A stretch of DNA of 64,000 nt from CBDCXF01 sp965223755 (GCA_965223755.1 CBDCXF010000002.1:1364001-1428000); one strand, 5' to 3'; positions 41,673-50,972 are shown, counted from the stretch's first letter. Program-made: numbers and translations. The notes: generated from the letters alone by a model not told the origin.

Positions 41673-41978
41673 TCGATTAGCTACTCGTCGATCTCGCTAG
41701 GTCGGACAAGAAAACGGCGGGGACCATCCCCGCCGTCGTGCTTTTGGGAAGTACCCCTCTGGCTACATCTTCCGACCAGCTCTTCTAAGAGAGGCATCCC
41801 GGCGGGAGGGTGGTTTGGGGGGCCGGGATCCCCGCCCCCCCGCCCATCGCGCGCGGGGATGACGAAACTAGCCCCTCGCTCATCTCTACGCGGGGTGACG
41901 AAAAGAGCTAAACAAATCAGTTCGCTGTGGGAACTCACCAAGCAACCGCCATCTTTGACGGCAAAGCTAGGAGGATCT
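41673..41978. repeat. Gene-free spacer: hairpin 41714-41736 and dispersed repeats
   Basis: ACGGCGGGGA-CCA-TCCCCGCCGT is a perfect 10-bp stem, a likely terminator for the gene ending at 41672; on the minus strand it is followed by TTTTC. Beyond it lie members of the GGGATGACGA dispersed repeat family (41800-41900). Confidence 0.65.
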
Positions 41979-42272
41979 ATGACAGCAATCTATGCCGCTT
42001 TCTCACTATTGGTTGGCTGGTGCGGAACTCCGTGGCCCATCCGGTGGCCGATTCCGATTCCGCCTTGGCCTCCCGAACCGGACCCGCCCTGTCCGGTTTG
42101 CGGAAACGTCATCAGCGCGCTCGGCGGGCTCGTCGGCGGCTATTTGGTGACCCAACTTGTGCCCGAGCAGATTTCCCTGGTGAGCGTATCGATCGGTGCG
42201 TTTGTGGTCGGGAGGCTCGCTGGCGACTTCTACGGCGCGGTCACAAGAAAAGGGCAACAGTTCAGTCGCTAG
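41979..42272 (+). CDS. Small membrane protein with Pro-rich segment and CPxCG motif
   Basis: A 97-aa protein. A hydrophobic N-terminus (MTAIYAAFSLLVGWCG) leads to a Pro/Trp-rich stretch (PWPIRWPIPIPPWPPEPDPP), then CPVCGN, a Gly-rich helix pair (ISALGGLVGGYLVTQLV, LVSVSIGAFVVGRLAG) and a basic tail. The helices resemble small holin-like or DUF-type proteins. AGGAGG ends 4 bases before ATG 41979, which outweighs the longer frame from 41859. The pair of Cys after the Pro run may bind metal. No family recognised. Confidence 0.68.
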   Translation: MTAIYAAFSLLVGWCGTPWPIRWPIPIPPWPPEPDPPCPVCGNVISALGGLVGGYLVTQLVPEQISLVSVSIGAFVVGRLAGDFYGAVTRKGQQFSR

Positions 42273-42300
42273 CACGGCGACTCGCGGTTCAAACCGAAGA

Positions 42301-42370
42301 GCGGCGGGGATCCGCCCCGCCGCTACATCTTTGGGATGTTCTCCCGGGCGTAGGCAAAAACGCCTACGCC
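42301..42370. repeat. Two strong hairpins after the small membrane protein
   Basis: GCGGCGGGG-ATCCG-CCCCGCCGC (42301-42323) and GGCGTAGGC-AAAAAC-GCCTACGCC (42347-42370) are perfect 9-bp stems 30 bases after the stop. Dispersed GGGATGACGA-type repeats continue to about 42500, where the convergent gene ends. Confidence 0.65.
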
Positions 42371-42511
42371 AAGGGTCATCCCGACGAAAGTAAGCGTCAT
42401 CGCGGCGGGGGAAGGGAGGACGGCCAGGATCCCCGCCCCCCCAAACCACCTCACGCAGGGATGACGAAACTAGCCCCTCGCTCATCCCGCGCGGATGACG
42501 GAGCCTTTGGC

Positions 42512-43303
42512 CTACTCCTCAGCCGGCGGGCTCGGACGGCGCCGAGTCGTCGCTATATAGGTACGCGAGGAATCGCAATCTATGACGCCCTCAAACAGTT
42601 CGCCCGCCTTGGCGTAACCGCCGGCGGCGTATTGATCCCAGTCGTTGCCGAGACCCTCGAGATTGGCGTGGGTGGCGACGTATTTAAAGTCGTACTTCTC
42701 ACCGCCACCGCCGTAGGCGGGCATGAAGGCCCAGATGCCGCCGATGGAGCCATTCTCGGCCCGGTACTCGCCCCAAGCGGCCAGAGCCGGCGCGGCGTCG
42801 TCGAAGGTCTTACCTTCGGCCATCGAGCAGTCGGAAAACGACATCACGAAAGTGTCCGGCGGCCCATCGGCAGGAGGCGCCTTGAATGGAAGGGCGGCGA
42901 AATTACTATGGCTCGCACACGTTGCAAGCTCGGCCCACTCCGCTGCGCTTTCAGAACCAGTGGCGAGCCAGGTGTCCTGCGCACGCCCCAGCCCAGCAGC
43001 GGTGAACGAAGCACCCAACCAGATGAAATCGAATTCCATCTGCTCCGGCCCGTAGTAGTACGGCGTCAGCGTGATGCCGATGTAGTCATTCAGCCCGGCA
43101 ATATTCGCCCAGGTATTCCAGTTAGCGACCACCTGGTCCAAGTCGGCGGCGCCTTTACCTTCGTTAAAGCTGCAGATAAAGGCCTCCACCGGAATGGCCG
43201 ATGGGCCTTTCTTTTCCTCTTCGTGGTGGTCGGCAAGAGCAACGCTCGGTGCCAATGCCAAAACCAAGAGTGCGGCCGACACGGTGACTGCGAATCTCCT
43301 CAT
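42512..43303 (-). CDS. Secreted protein with two duplicated alpha/beta halves
   Basis: A 263-aa exported protein: signal peptide (FAVTVSAALLVLALAPSVALA), an acidic/His start (DHHEEEKKG), then two similar halves. Half 1 has FICSFNEGKGAADLDQVVAN, LTPYYYGPEQMEFDFIWLGA; half 2 has FVMSFSDCSMAEGKTFDDAA, FMPAYGGGGEKYDFKYVATH. The repeat unit (strand, 'EGK', helix, 'W', strand 'YDF') looks like a dimeric-barrel duplication; no family is recognised. ATG 43301 follows AAGGAGG at 6 bases; the frame's further 35 codons are leader. Convergent with the preceding small gene. Confidence 0.78.
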   Translation of the reverse strand: MRRFAVTVSAALLVLALAPSVALADHHEEEKKGPSAIPVEAFICSFNEGKGAADLDQVVANWNTWANIAGLNDYIGITLTPYYYGPEQMEFDFIWLGASFTAAGLGRAQDTWLATGSESAAEWAELATCASHSNFAALPFKAPPADGPPDTFVMSFSDCSMAEGKTFDDAAPALAAWGEYRAENGSIGGIWAFMPAYGGGGEKYDFKYVATHANLEGLGNDWDQYAAGGYAKAGELFEGVIDCDSSRTYIATTRRRPSPPAEE

Positions 43304-43508
43304 CACTACCTCCTTGTTGTTGTCTTTGCGGCGCCAAACACCGGCGCCAGGCAAACGAATCTTGAGGTGAGGATACCGCAGAGAGATGATGGCGTATATT
43401 GATAGCAAGGAATATCAGTACGAAGGGCCAGGGTGGAGACTGAACTGGTCAGACCACAAACAATCCGCAGCTGAAACGATGCGCGAACCATTTATGATCG
43501 GAGTTGAG

Positions 43509-44600
43509 ATGGTGAAGCAATTACGCATCGTGGGTGTCGCCACAGTTGTTCTGCTAGCCCTCGCTACCTTGCACAATCCTGCTCATGCGGACTCTTGGGA
43601 TCTCCCTTCCGTGATGATTTTCCTTTCACCGGACTCAAGTACTGCGGCGCGAATTGTGCCGCGTGGTGTGGAGAGCCAACTTGCGTATTTTCAGGACCTT
43701 TCCGAGGGACTTCCTGATCCCGGTCTTCCTCTTCACGCGACGATCACGACGCCGCGCGCGGAGGTTTATCGAAAGTCTAGTAGTGGCGGTCTTTCGCCGA
43801 GATCATCTTTCAATCTGGTTAACTCGGTTTCGCCCGTCTCGGCACTTCTGTCGAATGATGGTCAATTTTTGGTCACTTTCGATAACTGGCATTCGGTTGG
43901 AAGAGGCGAACACGTGGTAGTGATTTACCGAACTGACGGCTCACTAGTACGTAGCTTGCGTCTCAGTGATTTCCTCATCGAAGAGGACATAAACAGCCTG
44001 GCACACTCAGTTTCATCAACTGACTGGTCGGGCCCACACTACATCGAAGACGAGTCTGGAGTTCTTGTGCTGCAGATTAAGGACTGTTTGGACGATCGCC
44101 AAGAGTGTCAGAACAAGTTTGCGCCCCTTAAGATTGACCTCGCTAGTGGCGCACTCCTAGCGCCTAAGAAAGACCTCATTGACCACTGGGCCTATCAAGT
44201 TGAGCTTGTCTCATCACAGGACGTCGAACCAACTCAATCTAACGGTTCTATCGTGGGCTCGCAATGTGATCCAGGTTGGGGAGAAGATTTGTTCGGGAAC
44301 GCGCAACGGTGGCCATTTGCTGCATTAAAAGGACCCGTTACTCGGCATCGATTGCCCGCTTACAACGAGATAAGTCGCCGAGCCAAACTCGAAGGCCAGA
44401 TGCGACTGGAAATCCTAGTCGCACAAACGGGCGATGTAGTTTGTGTTCGAGCCGTAAGAGGACTACCGTTAGGACTGACCATGGATGCGATCTCCGTCGT
44501 TCTCGATTGGGAGCTGACAGGAACGAAGTCGACAGACACGCTTCGGAAGGCAGAGGTAGTCTTGCAGTACGAACGTAAACGTGTTTCGCCGAGGCCGTAG
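43509..44600 (+). CDS. Exported protein with C-terminal TonB-like domain
   Basis: A 363-aa protein. Signal peptide LRIVGVATVVLLALATLHNP with cleavage at AHA. The middle (about 40-250) has beta-propeller-like strands (VSALLSNDGQFLVTFDN, HVVVIYRTDGSLVRSLRLSD) and a paired-Cys loop (KDCLDDRQECQNKF). The end (about 285-355) resembles TonB_C: LPAYNEISRRAKLEGQMRLE, ILVAQTGDVVCVRAVRGL. Unlike TonB it lacks a Pro-rich inner-membrane anchor. ATG 43509 is chosen for the signal peptide; upstream ATG 43479 is possible. Its TAG overlaps the GTG of the next gene. Confidence 0.75.
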   Translation: MVKQLRIVGVATVVLLALATLHNPAHADSWDLPSVMIFLSPDSSTAARIVPRGVESQLAYFQDLSEGLPDPGLPLHATITTPRAEVYRKSSSGGLSPRSSFNLVNSVSPVSALLSNDGQFLVTFDNWHSVGRGEHVVVIYRTDGSLVRSLRLSDFLIEEDINSLAHSVSSTDWSGPHYIEDESGVLVLQIKDCLDDRQECQNKFAPLKIDLASGALLAPKKDLIDHWAYQVELVSSQDVEPTQSNGSIVGSQCDPGWGEDLFGNAQRWPFAALKGPVTRHRLPAYNEISRRAKLEGQMRLEILVAQTGDVVCVRAVRGLPLGLTMDAISVVLDWELTGTKSTDTLRKAEVVLQYERKRVSPRP

Positions 44601-46606
44601 TGCGCGGTCACTCAACCTTCTGCCCACTCGACTGCCCCGACATGTGCAGCCTCGACATCGAGGTCGACGGAGATCGGGTGGACGGTGTGGGACCTGGGAA
44701 GCACAACGACCTCACCCAAGGCTTCATCTGTTCCAAGGTGGCGGGGTTTGGGGGTCGGCAGCACCATCCCGACCGCATCCTGACGCCGGCGCGGCGGACA
44801 GGGCCGAAAGGTTCCGGTGAGTACGTCCCGATTTCTTGGGATGAGGCTTTGGATGAGATCAGTCGGCGCTTCGCAGATATCCGAAAAACGAATGGCGGTG
44901 AGGCGATTTTGCCGTTCCATTACGGCGGGTCGAATGGCCTCATCACCGACGGCCTCTTAGACCGTCTGTTCTTTGCCCGCTTGGGCGCTTCGCAACTCGA
45001 CAAGACCATCTGCGCGGTCCCGGCAACCGAGATCGCCACCGGCATGTACGGCAAGATGCCGGGGGTGGCGTTTGAGGACTATGTCCACGCCGAGGTGATC
45101 GTCGTCTGGGGCGCCAATCCCAAGAGTTCCAACATCCATCTGGTGCCGATCCTGCGGGAAGCGCGGCGCAGCGGGGCAAAGGTGGTGGTGATTGACCCGC
45201 GGCGCAATTTCTCGCACCAGGAGATCGATCTGCACCTTGCGGTGCTGCCAGGTCAGGATTTGCCCCTGGCTCTCGGATTGATCGCCCACTGGCGCGATCA
45301 GGGTTCCGGAAAATTGGGTTTGCTGGCCGAAGATTTCTTGGCCGAGCATTGCGGCGGGCTGGAGCCGCTGCTGGCGGCAGCCGAGGCTTGGCCGCTGGAA
45401 CGCGCCGCCGAAACCGCTGGAGTGCCCCTGGACACGGTGCGCGAGCTCGCCGACCTCTACGCTGGAGCCAATCCGGCAGTGATTCGCTGCGGCTGGGGGG
45501 TGGAGCGCAACCGCAACGGCGGTCCGGCCATCGCCGCCATCCTCGCCATGCCGGCGCTGTTGGGCAAGTTCGGGGTGAGGGGTGGTGGCTATACGTTGTC
45601 CAACAACGGCGGCGCTCGTTTTCGTGACGCTGAGGTTTTGGGCGAAGTCGATTGGTCGACGCGCAAGATCAACATGACTCGCCTCGTGGACGAGCTGCGC
45701 ACCCACACCGACCCCAAGATCGAGGCGCTGTTTGTCTACAACGCCAATCCGGTGGCGACCGTGCCGGATCAGGTGCGGGTGATCGAGGAGTTCGAGCGTG
45801 AGGATTTGTTCACTGTCGTCCACGATCAGGTGTGGACGGACACCGCCCAGCTGGCCGACATCGTCCTGCCGGCAACGACCTTCCTCGAGCACCACGACCT
45901 GCGGGTTTCCTATGGGACTTACCAGGTCGGTGTGGTGGACCCGGTGGTCGCGGCGCAGGGCGAGGCGCGTTCGAATTCGTGGCTGTTCGCCCAATTGGCG
46001 CAGCGGATGGGGTTTGAGGACGCGGCGTTCGAAATGAGTGAAAGTGAGGTCGCGGCGGCGGCGCGCCAAGCGCTCGGCGTCGTTCCTGCCGCCAAGTTGA
46101 GCGAGAACGGCGCCGGCTCTTCGCTCCTCCGTTTCGAAGGCGGAAACCCCGTGCCCTTCGTCAACTCGCCTCCCTTGACCGCCGACGGCAAGGTCCACCT
46201 CACGCCGACAGTGCTGGGTGAGGATCCCTTTAACTGGAATCCGCCCGACAGCCATTTCCCTCTGGCGTTGCTGACCCCCGCCGGCAGCCGCCGCATCAAC
46301 TCGACCTTGGGTGAGTTGGTCGATTCGCCGCTCAAAATCACCTTGCATCCGAGCGACGCCAAGGAGCGGTCGCTGAAAGCCGGAGATCGAGTCGAGGTCT
46401 TCAACGATCTGGCCACGGTCCCCTGCCTGCTTGAAGTCTCCGAGCGCATGCGCCCGGGCGTGGCGTCGATGCCCAAGGGTGTGTGGCGCAAGAACTCCGA
46501 CAACGGGCTCACTGGCAATGCTCTCTGCCCTGATCACGTGCAGAAGGTGGGTGGGGCAGCGTGTTTCAATGACGCACGGGTTGAGGTGAGAGCCCGCAGC
46601 GGGTAG
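44600..46606 (+). CDS. Molybdopterin-dependent oxidoreductase (DMSO reductase family)
   Basis: A 668-aa enzyme binding bis-molybdopterin guanine dinucleotide. N-terminal Fe-S motif CPLDCPDMCSLDIE with the fourth Cys in GFICSKV (C-x3-C-x3-C-x27-C). Core motifs: PISWDEALDEISRRF, HYGGSNGLITDGLLDRLF, VVWGANPKSSNIH, GKFGVRGGGYTLSNNGG, DIVLPATTFLEHHD; the C-terminal dinucleotide-binding part ends with SRRINSTLGELVD and MPKGVWRKN. No Tat signal is seen, so cytoplasmic. No dedicated electron-transfer subunit adjacent; substrate unknown. GTG start within TAGTG couples it to the TonB-C protein, though a later start is not excluded. Confidence 0.92.
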   Translation: MRGHSTFCPLDCPDMCSLDIEVDGDRVDGVGPGKHNDLTQGFICSKVAGFGGRQHHPDRILTPARRTGPKGSGEYVPISWDEALDEISRRFADIRKTNGGEAILPFHYGGSNGLITDGLLDRLFFARLGASQLDKTICAVPATEIATGMYGKMPGVAFEDYVHAEVIVVWGANPKSSNIHLVPILREARRSGAKVVVIDPRRNFSHQEIDLHLAVLPGQDLPLALGLIAHWRDQGSGKLGLLAEDFLAEHCGGLEPLLAAAEAWPLERAAETAGVPLDTVRELADLYAGANPAVIRCGWGVERNRNGGPAIAAILAMPALLGKFGVRGGGYTLSNNGGARFRDAEVLGEVDWSTRKINMTRLVDELRTHTDPKIEALFVYNANPVATVPDQVRVIEEFEREDLFTVVHDQVWTDTAQLADIVLPATTFLEHHDLRVSYGTYQVGVVDPVVAAQGEARSNSWLFAQLAQRMGFEDAAFEMSESEVAAAARQALGVVPAAKLSENGAGSSLLRFEGGNPVPFVNSPPLTADGKVHLTPTVLGEDPFNWNPPDSHFPLALLTPAGSRRINSTLGELVDSPLKITLHPSDAKERSLKAGDRVEVFNDLATVPCLLEVSERMRPGVASMPKGVWRKNSDNGLTGNALCPDHVQKVGGAACFNDARVEVRARSG

Positions 46607-47138
46607 GTTAGAAATCGGCGCACCCCAGTTGGCCGGGCTGCGGAAGCCGGCTCGCATTTTCGGACTCTCGGATTACTGCTCGCCTTCGCGCTGCTGCGCG
46701 CAAACCCGCCTAGCCTTTGAACCGGTACCTGAGCGCTTGCAGCGAGACTTCCTCCAGCCCGACCACAACTGCGGCTCGAAGGAGCCACCCCAGGCCCCTC
46801 CACTCCGGCCTTGCGGCCTTCGGTCGGGATGACATGAAAATGTCATCTTGAGCGACTGAGCCCAGCGAAGGAGTCGAAAGATCTGGGGGTTGGGTGATTC
46901 TGGTCGTTGAGATCCCGGCCCCCCACGCTTCCGCCCGCCGGGATGACGAATGAAACCAGTGCTTCCGCCCGCCGGGATGACGAATGAAACTAGTGCTCCC
47001 ACCCGTCGGGATGACGACTGCCCGAGTCGAATCTCTCCAACTCGTCGTCCCCGCGGGAGGGTGTTGGGGGGCGGGGACCCCAATCCGCTAAGCCAAACCC
47101 AGTTCGTGAAGAAGACAGTTCGCTAAGAAGACAGTTCG
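46607..47138. repeat. 532-bp gene-free region with three repeat types
   Basis: A 34-bp unit (CTTCCGCCCGCCGGGATGAC...) repeats at 46928-46961 and 46962-46995 with a partial third to 47020. An approximate 16-bp unit AGTTCGCTAAGAAGAC repeats at 47101, 47117 and 47133 into the pepD stop. A minus-strand member of the GAGTCGAAAGATCTGG family lies at 46845-46890. No gene or RNA is seen. Confidence 0.8.
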
Positions 47139-48581
47139 CTAAGCCAAGGCAGCCAACGATTTAGTCAGCAGGCGCCAGAAGCGATCGACCGACGGCACGT
47201 GCACCTTCTCGTTGGGGGAGTGGGGATGTTCGATCTGGGGGCCGATGGAGATCATGTCCATGCCGGGGATCATTTCGCCGATGAGGCCGCATTCGAGGCC
47301 GGCGTGGACGGCGTAGACCTCGGGGTCGATGTCCAGCTCGCGCTGGTGCACGCCGCGCACGATTTCCAGCAAGCGGGAACTCATGTCGGGTTGCCAGCCG
47401 GGGTAGCCGTCGTCTTCGTGGACCGAGGCGCCAGCTAGTTCGCCGATGGCTTTGATGCGGCGGCGCAGGTCGTCGAGAGCGGTGGCCACCGAACTGCGGC
47501 TCGACATCTCGACGTGGAGGCCAGCGTCTTCCCTACGCACGGTGGCGAGGTTGGTGCTGGTCTCCACCAAGTCGGGGATTTCGTAGCTCATGGTGACGAC
47601 GCCATGGGGGAGGGCTGCGAGAATTCCGAGAACGCGGTGAGTCGTAGCCGCGTCCCAGGCGGATTCCGGGGTGTCGCTCTTGCTGACACTCAACTCTAAT
47701 TTAGGCTCGACCGACTTGTACTCGGCAAAGGCACGGTCGAACTCGGCGTGGATGGCCTCCTCGGCTGCTCCGGCATCGCCGGCCACGATCGCCGCTTTGG
47801 CTTCGCGGGGGATGGCGTTGTGGGCGTTGCCTCCCTCGAACGACACGATGCGCATGGCTCCAGCGTCCGCGGCGGCGGTGACCAGGCGGGCCAGGATGCG
47901 AATGGCATTGCCGCGCTGCAAGTGGATGTCGATGCCGGAGTGACCGCCGTGCAATCCGCCGACCTTGATTTCGAGAGCGCTTCCCCCCTCGACCGGAGCG
48001 TTCTCCAGAGGCACGGTGAGGTGGGTGTCGGCGCCGCCGGCGCACCCCACGCACAGCTTGTTCTCGTCCTCGGAGTCCAGGTTGATGAGTTGCTTGGCGC
48101 CGAGAAGCGAGGGGTCCAATTGGGCGGCACCGGTAAGTCCGGTTTCCTCGTCGATAGTGAATAGACATTCCAGCGGTCCGTGCATAAGGTCGTCGGCCTC
48201 CAGCATCGCCAGCATGGCGGCGACGCCGATGCCGTTGTCCGAACCCAGGGTGGTGCCGGTGGCCAAGACCCAGTCTCCGTCCTGCCGCGGCTGGATGGCG
48301 TCGGTGGAGAAGTCGAAGTCCACATCGGAGTTCTTTTCCTGCACCATGTCTAGATGGGCCTGCAGGATGGTGGCGGGCGCGTCCTCATGACCGGCCGATC
48401 CCGGCTTGCGCACCACGACGTTGCCGGCATCGTCGACCTGGTAGTCGAGGCCGTTGCGCTCGGCGACCTCGATGACGTAAGCGCGGGCCTGACCTTCGTC
48501 TTTGGAGGCACGAGGAATGGTGAGAATGTGGTCGAAGTGCCGCCATAGGGCTTTCGGCTCAAGATCCGATACGAAGGTCAT
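47139..48581 (-). CDS. pepD: Aminoacyl-histidine dipeptidase (PepD-like, M20 family)
   Basis: A 480-aa zinc peptidase that hydrolyses X-His and other dipeptides in the cytoplasm. The N-terminus LWRHFDHILTIPRASKDEGQ is typical of PepD. Metal-binding motifs: ILQAHLDMV, GTTLGSDNGIGVAAMLAML, FTIDEETGLTGAAQLDP, NLDSEDENKLCVGCAGG; AHAGLECG-like YAVHAGLECGLIGE and the PHSPNEKVHV end give the last ligands. ATG 48579 follows AAAGGA; the 35 codons upstream are not conserved-looking. Next to it, on the opposite strand, is an OPT peptide transporter, so the pair may serve peptide uptake and use. Confidence 0.93.
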   Translation of the reverse strand: MTFVSDLEPKALWRHFDHILTIPRASKDEGQARAYVIEVAERNGLDYQVDDAGNVVVRKPGSAGHEDAPATILQAHLDMVQEKNSDVDFDFSTDAIQPRQDGDWVLATGTTLGSDNGIGVAAMLAMLEADDLMHGPLECLFTIDEETGLTGAAQLDPSLLGAKQLINLDSEDENKLCVGCAGGADTHLTVPLENAPVEGGSALEIKVGGLHGGHSGIDIHLQRGNAIRILARLVTAAADAGAMRIVSFEGGNAHNAIPREAKAAIVAGDAGAAEEAIHAEFDRAFAEYKSVEPKLELSVSKSDTPESAWDAATTHRVLGILAALPHGVVTMSYEIPDLVETSTNLATVRREDAGLHVEMSSRSSVATALDDLRRRIKAIGELAGASVHEDDGYPGWQPDMSSRLLEIVRGVHQRELDIDPEVYAVHAGLECGLIGEMIPGMDMISIGPQIEHPHSPNEKVHVPSVDRFWRLLTKSLAALA

Positions 48582-48980
48582 TAGAGGTCCTTTCTTGCTA
48601 GCTGTGGTTGTGCCGGAGCCGCAATCGCAGTTGAAATAGGGTGGCCGGTCTCCGGCACGACGATTGTATCGTCGCGTGGACTCCACCCACCCAGGTCTTT
48701 CGACTCCTCGCTGCGCTCGTCGCTCAAGACGACGCGTGAGAGGTCATTCCGACCGAAGACCCCAGCGCCCGGATTGGGGCCGGAGTGGAGGAATCTGGGG
48801 GAGGGTCCTCTCCCGTTGGCACCGATATTGTGTTCGCCCCACCCAGGTCTTTCGGCTCCTCGCTGCGCTCGTCGCTCAAGACGACACCTGTGGTGTCGTT
48901 TGACCGCTTTCCAAGGCGATGACTACAATGCCGCGGGCCGTAAGGGTCTAAGCCAGAAAATTACAACTCACGGAGGCTTC
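48582..48980. other. Divergent pepD/OPT spacer with 48-bp direct repeats
   Basis: About 400 bases holding the promoters of pepD and the OPT gene plus two copies of a 48-bp repeat (listed separately). No gene is seen; the open frame over this stretch is an artefact of GC bias. Confidence 0.6.
48686..48885. repeat. 48-bp direct repeat, two copies with one mismatch
   Basis: CCCACCCAGGTCTTTCG, then one variable base, then CTCCTCGCTGCGCTCGTCGC to AAGACGAC, at 48686-48733 and 48838-48885 (152-bp period). The same family appears inverted at 46845-46890 and 57625-57672. Probably a mobile intergenic repeat (REP/MITE-like). Confidence 0.9.
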
Positions 48981-50972
48981 ATGTCCGACAAAGAGTTCAA
49001 ACCGTTTGTTTCCGCGTCCGAAGAGATGGCGGAGCTGACGATCAAGGCGGTGCTTTTCGGCGCGGTCATGGCGGTGATTTTGGGCGCAGCCAACGCTTAT
49101 TTGGGCATGAAGGTCGGTCTGACAGTGGCCGCGACCTTCCCCGCCGCGGTGGTGGCGATGGCGGTTCTACGTCCCTTCAAGGGGACGATCCTGGAAGAAA
49201 ACGTCACGAGAACGGCCGCAAGCGTGGGTGAAGCTCTAGTGGCCGGTGCCATCTTTACGATCCCAGCGTTTGTCATCGCCGGTGTTTGGGATCAGATTCG
49301 AATCAAAGAGAGCCTGTTGATCATGCTGGTCGGCGGGGTTTTGGGTGTGCTCTTCGTCATCGTTTTGCGGCGCACCCTGGTCGAAGAAGCTGGCTTGCCA
49401 TTTCCTGAGTCGATGGCCGCCGCCGAAATTGTCAAGGCCGGACAAGGTGGCCAGACCGGAGCCAAGTACGTCTTCGGTTCGATGGGCCTGGCCGCCCTGT
49501 GGGAGATATTTACCAACCCGCGCGGTTTGACCCTGGTCAAAGATTCCGCGACCAGATTCTTTGAGTTCCCGAAGGCCCAGATCGAATTGCTGGGGCAGAA
49601 AGCCAATTTCGCCGGCGGCCTCAAGCTGGAAAGCCCTGGCGCCTTGCCGGCCCTCATGGGCGTGGGATTCATCGTTGGATACGAGGTTTCGGCGGTGCTG
49701 TTCGCTGGCGCTGTGCTGGGACACCTGTTCTTGGGGCCCCTGGGGTTGTTCATTCAAAACAATATGGGAAGCGCTGTCGCCGCTGGATCGACTGATTGGT
49801 TGACTGCCGCGGGCGATGTCTACAACCAACAGATCAAACCGCTGGCGGTCGGCACCATGATCGTGGCGGCGTTCTACACCCTCTACAATCTGCGCAAGCA
49901 GCTCTACACTGGAATCTCGGCGGGGATCGCGGAGATTCGCGGGGGTGCGGCGCACACGGAAGGGCGCAGTCGACTTCAAATCGACCTCAGTCTCAAATGG
50001 GTCGGTCTGGCGATTCTGGCCGCATCGATTGGCCTTTTCTTCCTCTACCGGGTGTTCACAGGCAGTACCTTTGGTTCGCTGGTGCTGACCGTCGCAATGG
50101 TCATTCTCGGATTCTTGTTCACCGCCGTAGCCGGTTATTTAGTTGGCTTGATCGGGAGTTCCAACAACCCGATCTCCGGTCTGACCCTCTCCACGTTGAT
50201 CATTGCGGCGCTGCTGATGCTAATGCTCAACGTCACCGGCGGAGCGGGGATCGCGGGCGTGTTGGCGGTGTCCGGCGTCATCTGCTGCGCTTGCGGCGTC
50301 GCCGGCGACATGATGCAGGACTTGAAGGTCGGCCACGTGCTCGGCGGCACTCCGTGGCGCATGGAAGTGGGCGAGATCATCGCGGTCGTTCCCGCCGCAA
50401 TCGTGCTGCCGTTTGTGTTGCTGGCTCTCGACCAGACGTACAAGATCGGTTCGCCGGATCTGTCGGCTCCGCAAGCCGGCTTGATGGCATTGATGGCGGG
50501 GGGCATCGTCAATCAGGAAATGCCCTGGTTGTTGGTGGTGGCGGGGATGTTCCTCGCCGTTGGCTTGATTCTGATCAAGGCACCGTCGCCGATGCTCATC
50601 GCGGTGGGGATGTACCTGCCGTTCTCGGCCACCGCCGGGATTTTCGTCGGCGGCGTTATGAAGGCCCTGCTTGAGCGTCGTTTCGCCAAGGACAACGTCA
50701 GCGACGAAGACAAGCAAAAAGCGGAAAACACTGGGGTGCTGATTTCCAGCGGCTTGATCGCAGGAGGTGCCCTGACCGCAGTGGTCATCGCGTTTCTCGT
50801 ATTGGGCTACAACTTTCCGCCCGAGGCCGGCGCTGAGGATGTGCCAACCTTCCTCGACAACATGCGTGCCAGTTGGGGTATTACCCCCAATCCATGGCTC
50901 GGCTTGATCGCCTTCCTCGGAGTCGGGTATCTGCTGGTTCGCGAGCCGATGAAGTCGATTCGCGGCAAGTAA
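48981..50972 (+). CDS. OPT-family oligopeptide transporter
   Basis: A 663-aa inner-membrane transporter with about 14-16 helices. N-terminus: ELTIKAVLFGAVMAVILGAA, NAYLGMKVGLTVAATFPAAV, the bacterial OPT signature. SVGEALVAGAIFTIPAF, AGLPFPESMAAAEIVKAGQ and GSSNNPISGLTLSTLIIAA follow; the end reads NPWLGLIAFLGVGYLLVREP. OPT proteins import oligopeptides or metal-chelates by proton symport. ATG 48981 follows CGGAGG; an upstream frame from 48774 runs through intergenic repeats and is rejected. Divergent from pepD. Confidence 0.93.
   Translation: MSDKEFKPFVSASEEMAELTIKAVLFGAVMAVILGAANAYLGMKVGLTVAATFPAAVVAMAVLRPFKGTILEENVTRTAASVGEALVAGAIFTIPAFVIAGVWDQIRIKESLLIMLVGGVLGVLFVIVLRRTLVEEAGLPFPESMAAAEIVKAGQGGQTGAKYVFGSMGLAALWEIFTNPRGLTLVKDSATRFFEFPKAQIELLGQKANFAGGLKLESPGALPALMGVGFIVGYEVSAVLFAGAVLGHLFLGPLGLFIQNNMGSAVAAGSTDWLTAAGDVYNQQIKPLAVGTMIVAAFYTLYNLRKQLYTGISAGIAEIRGGAAHTEGRSRLQIDLSLKWVGLAILAASIGLFFLYRVFTGSTFGSLVLTVAMVILGFLFTAVAGYLVGLIGSSNNPISGLTLSTLIIAALLMLMLNVTGGAGIAGVLAVSGVICCACGVAGDMMQDLKVGHVLGGTPWRMEVGEIIAVVPAAIVLPFVLLALDQTYKIGSPDLSAPQAGLMALMAGGIVNQEMPWLLVVAGMFLAVGLILIKAPSPMLIAVGMYLPFSATAGIFVGGVMKALLERRFAKDNVSDEDKQKAENTGVLISSGLIAGGALTAVVIAFLVLGYNFPPEAGAEDVPTFLDNMRASWGITPNPWLGLIAFLGVGYLLVREPMKSIRGK

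Noticed and set aside
41927..43402. 491-codon plus-strand open frame
   Set aside because: It runs through a short membrane-protein gene, hairpin repeats and antisense to a well-supported signal-peptide gene; composition is Arg/Gly-rich, typical of a GC-driven shadow.
44957..46657. 566-codon minus-strand open frame
   Set aside because: Exactly antisense to the molybdopterin oxidoreductase; His/Arg/Gln-rich with no motifs.
48774..48980. Upstream extension of the OPT transporter
   Set aside because: Reads through the 48-bp intergenic repeat; the proper start with CGGAGG is at 48981.
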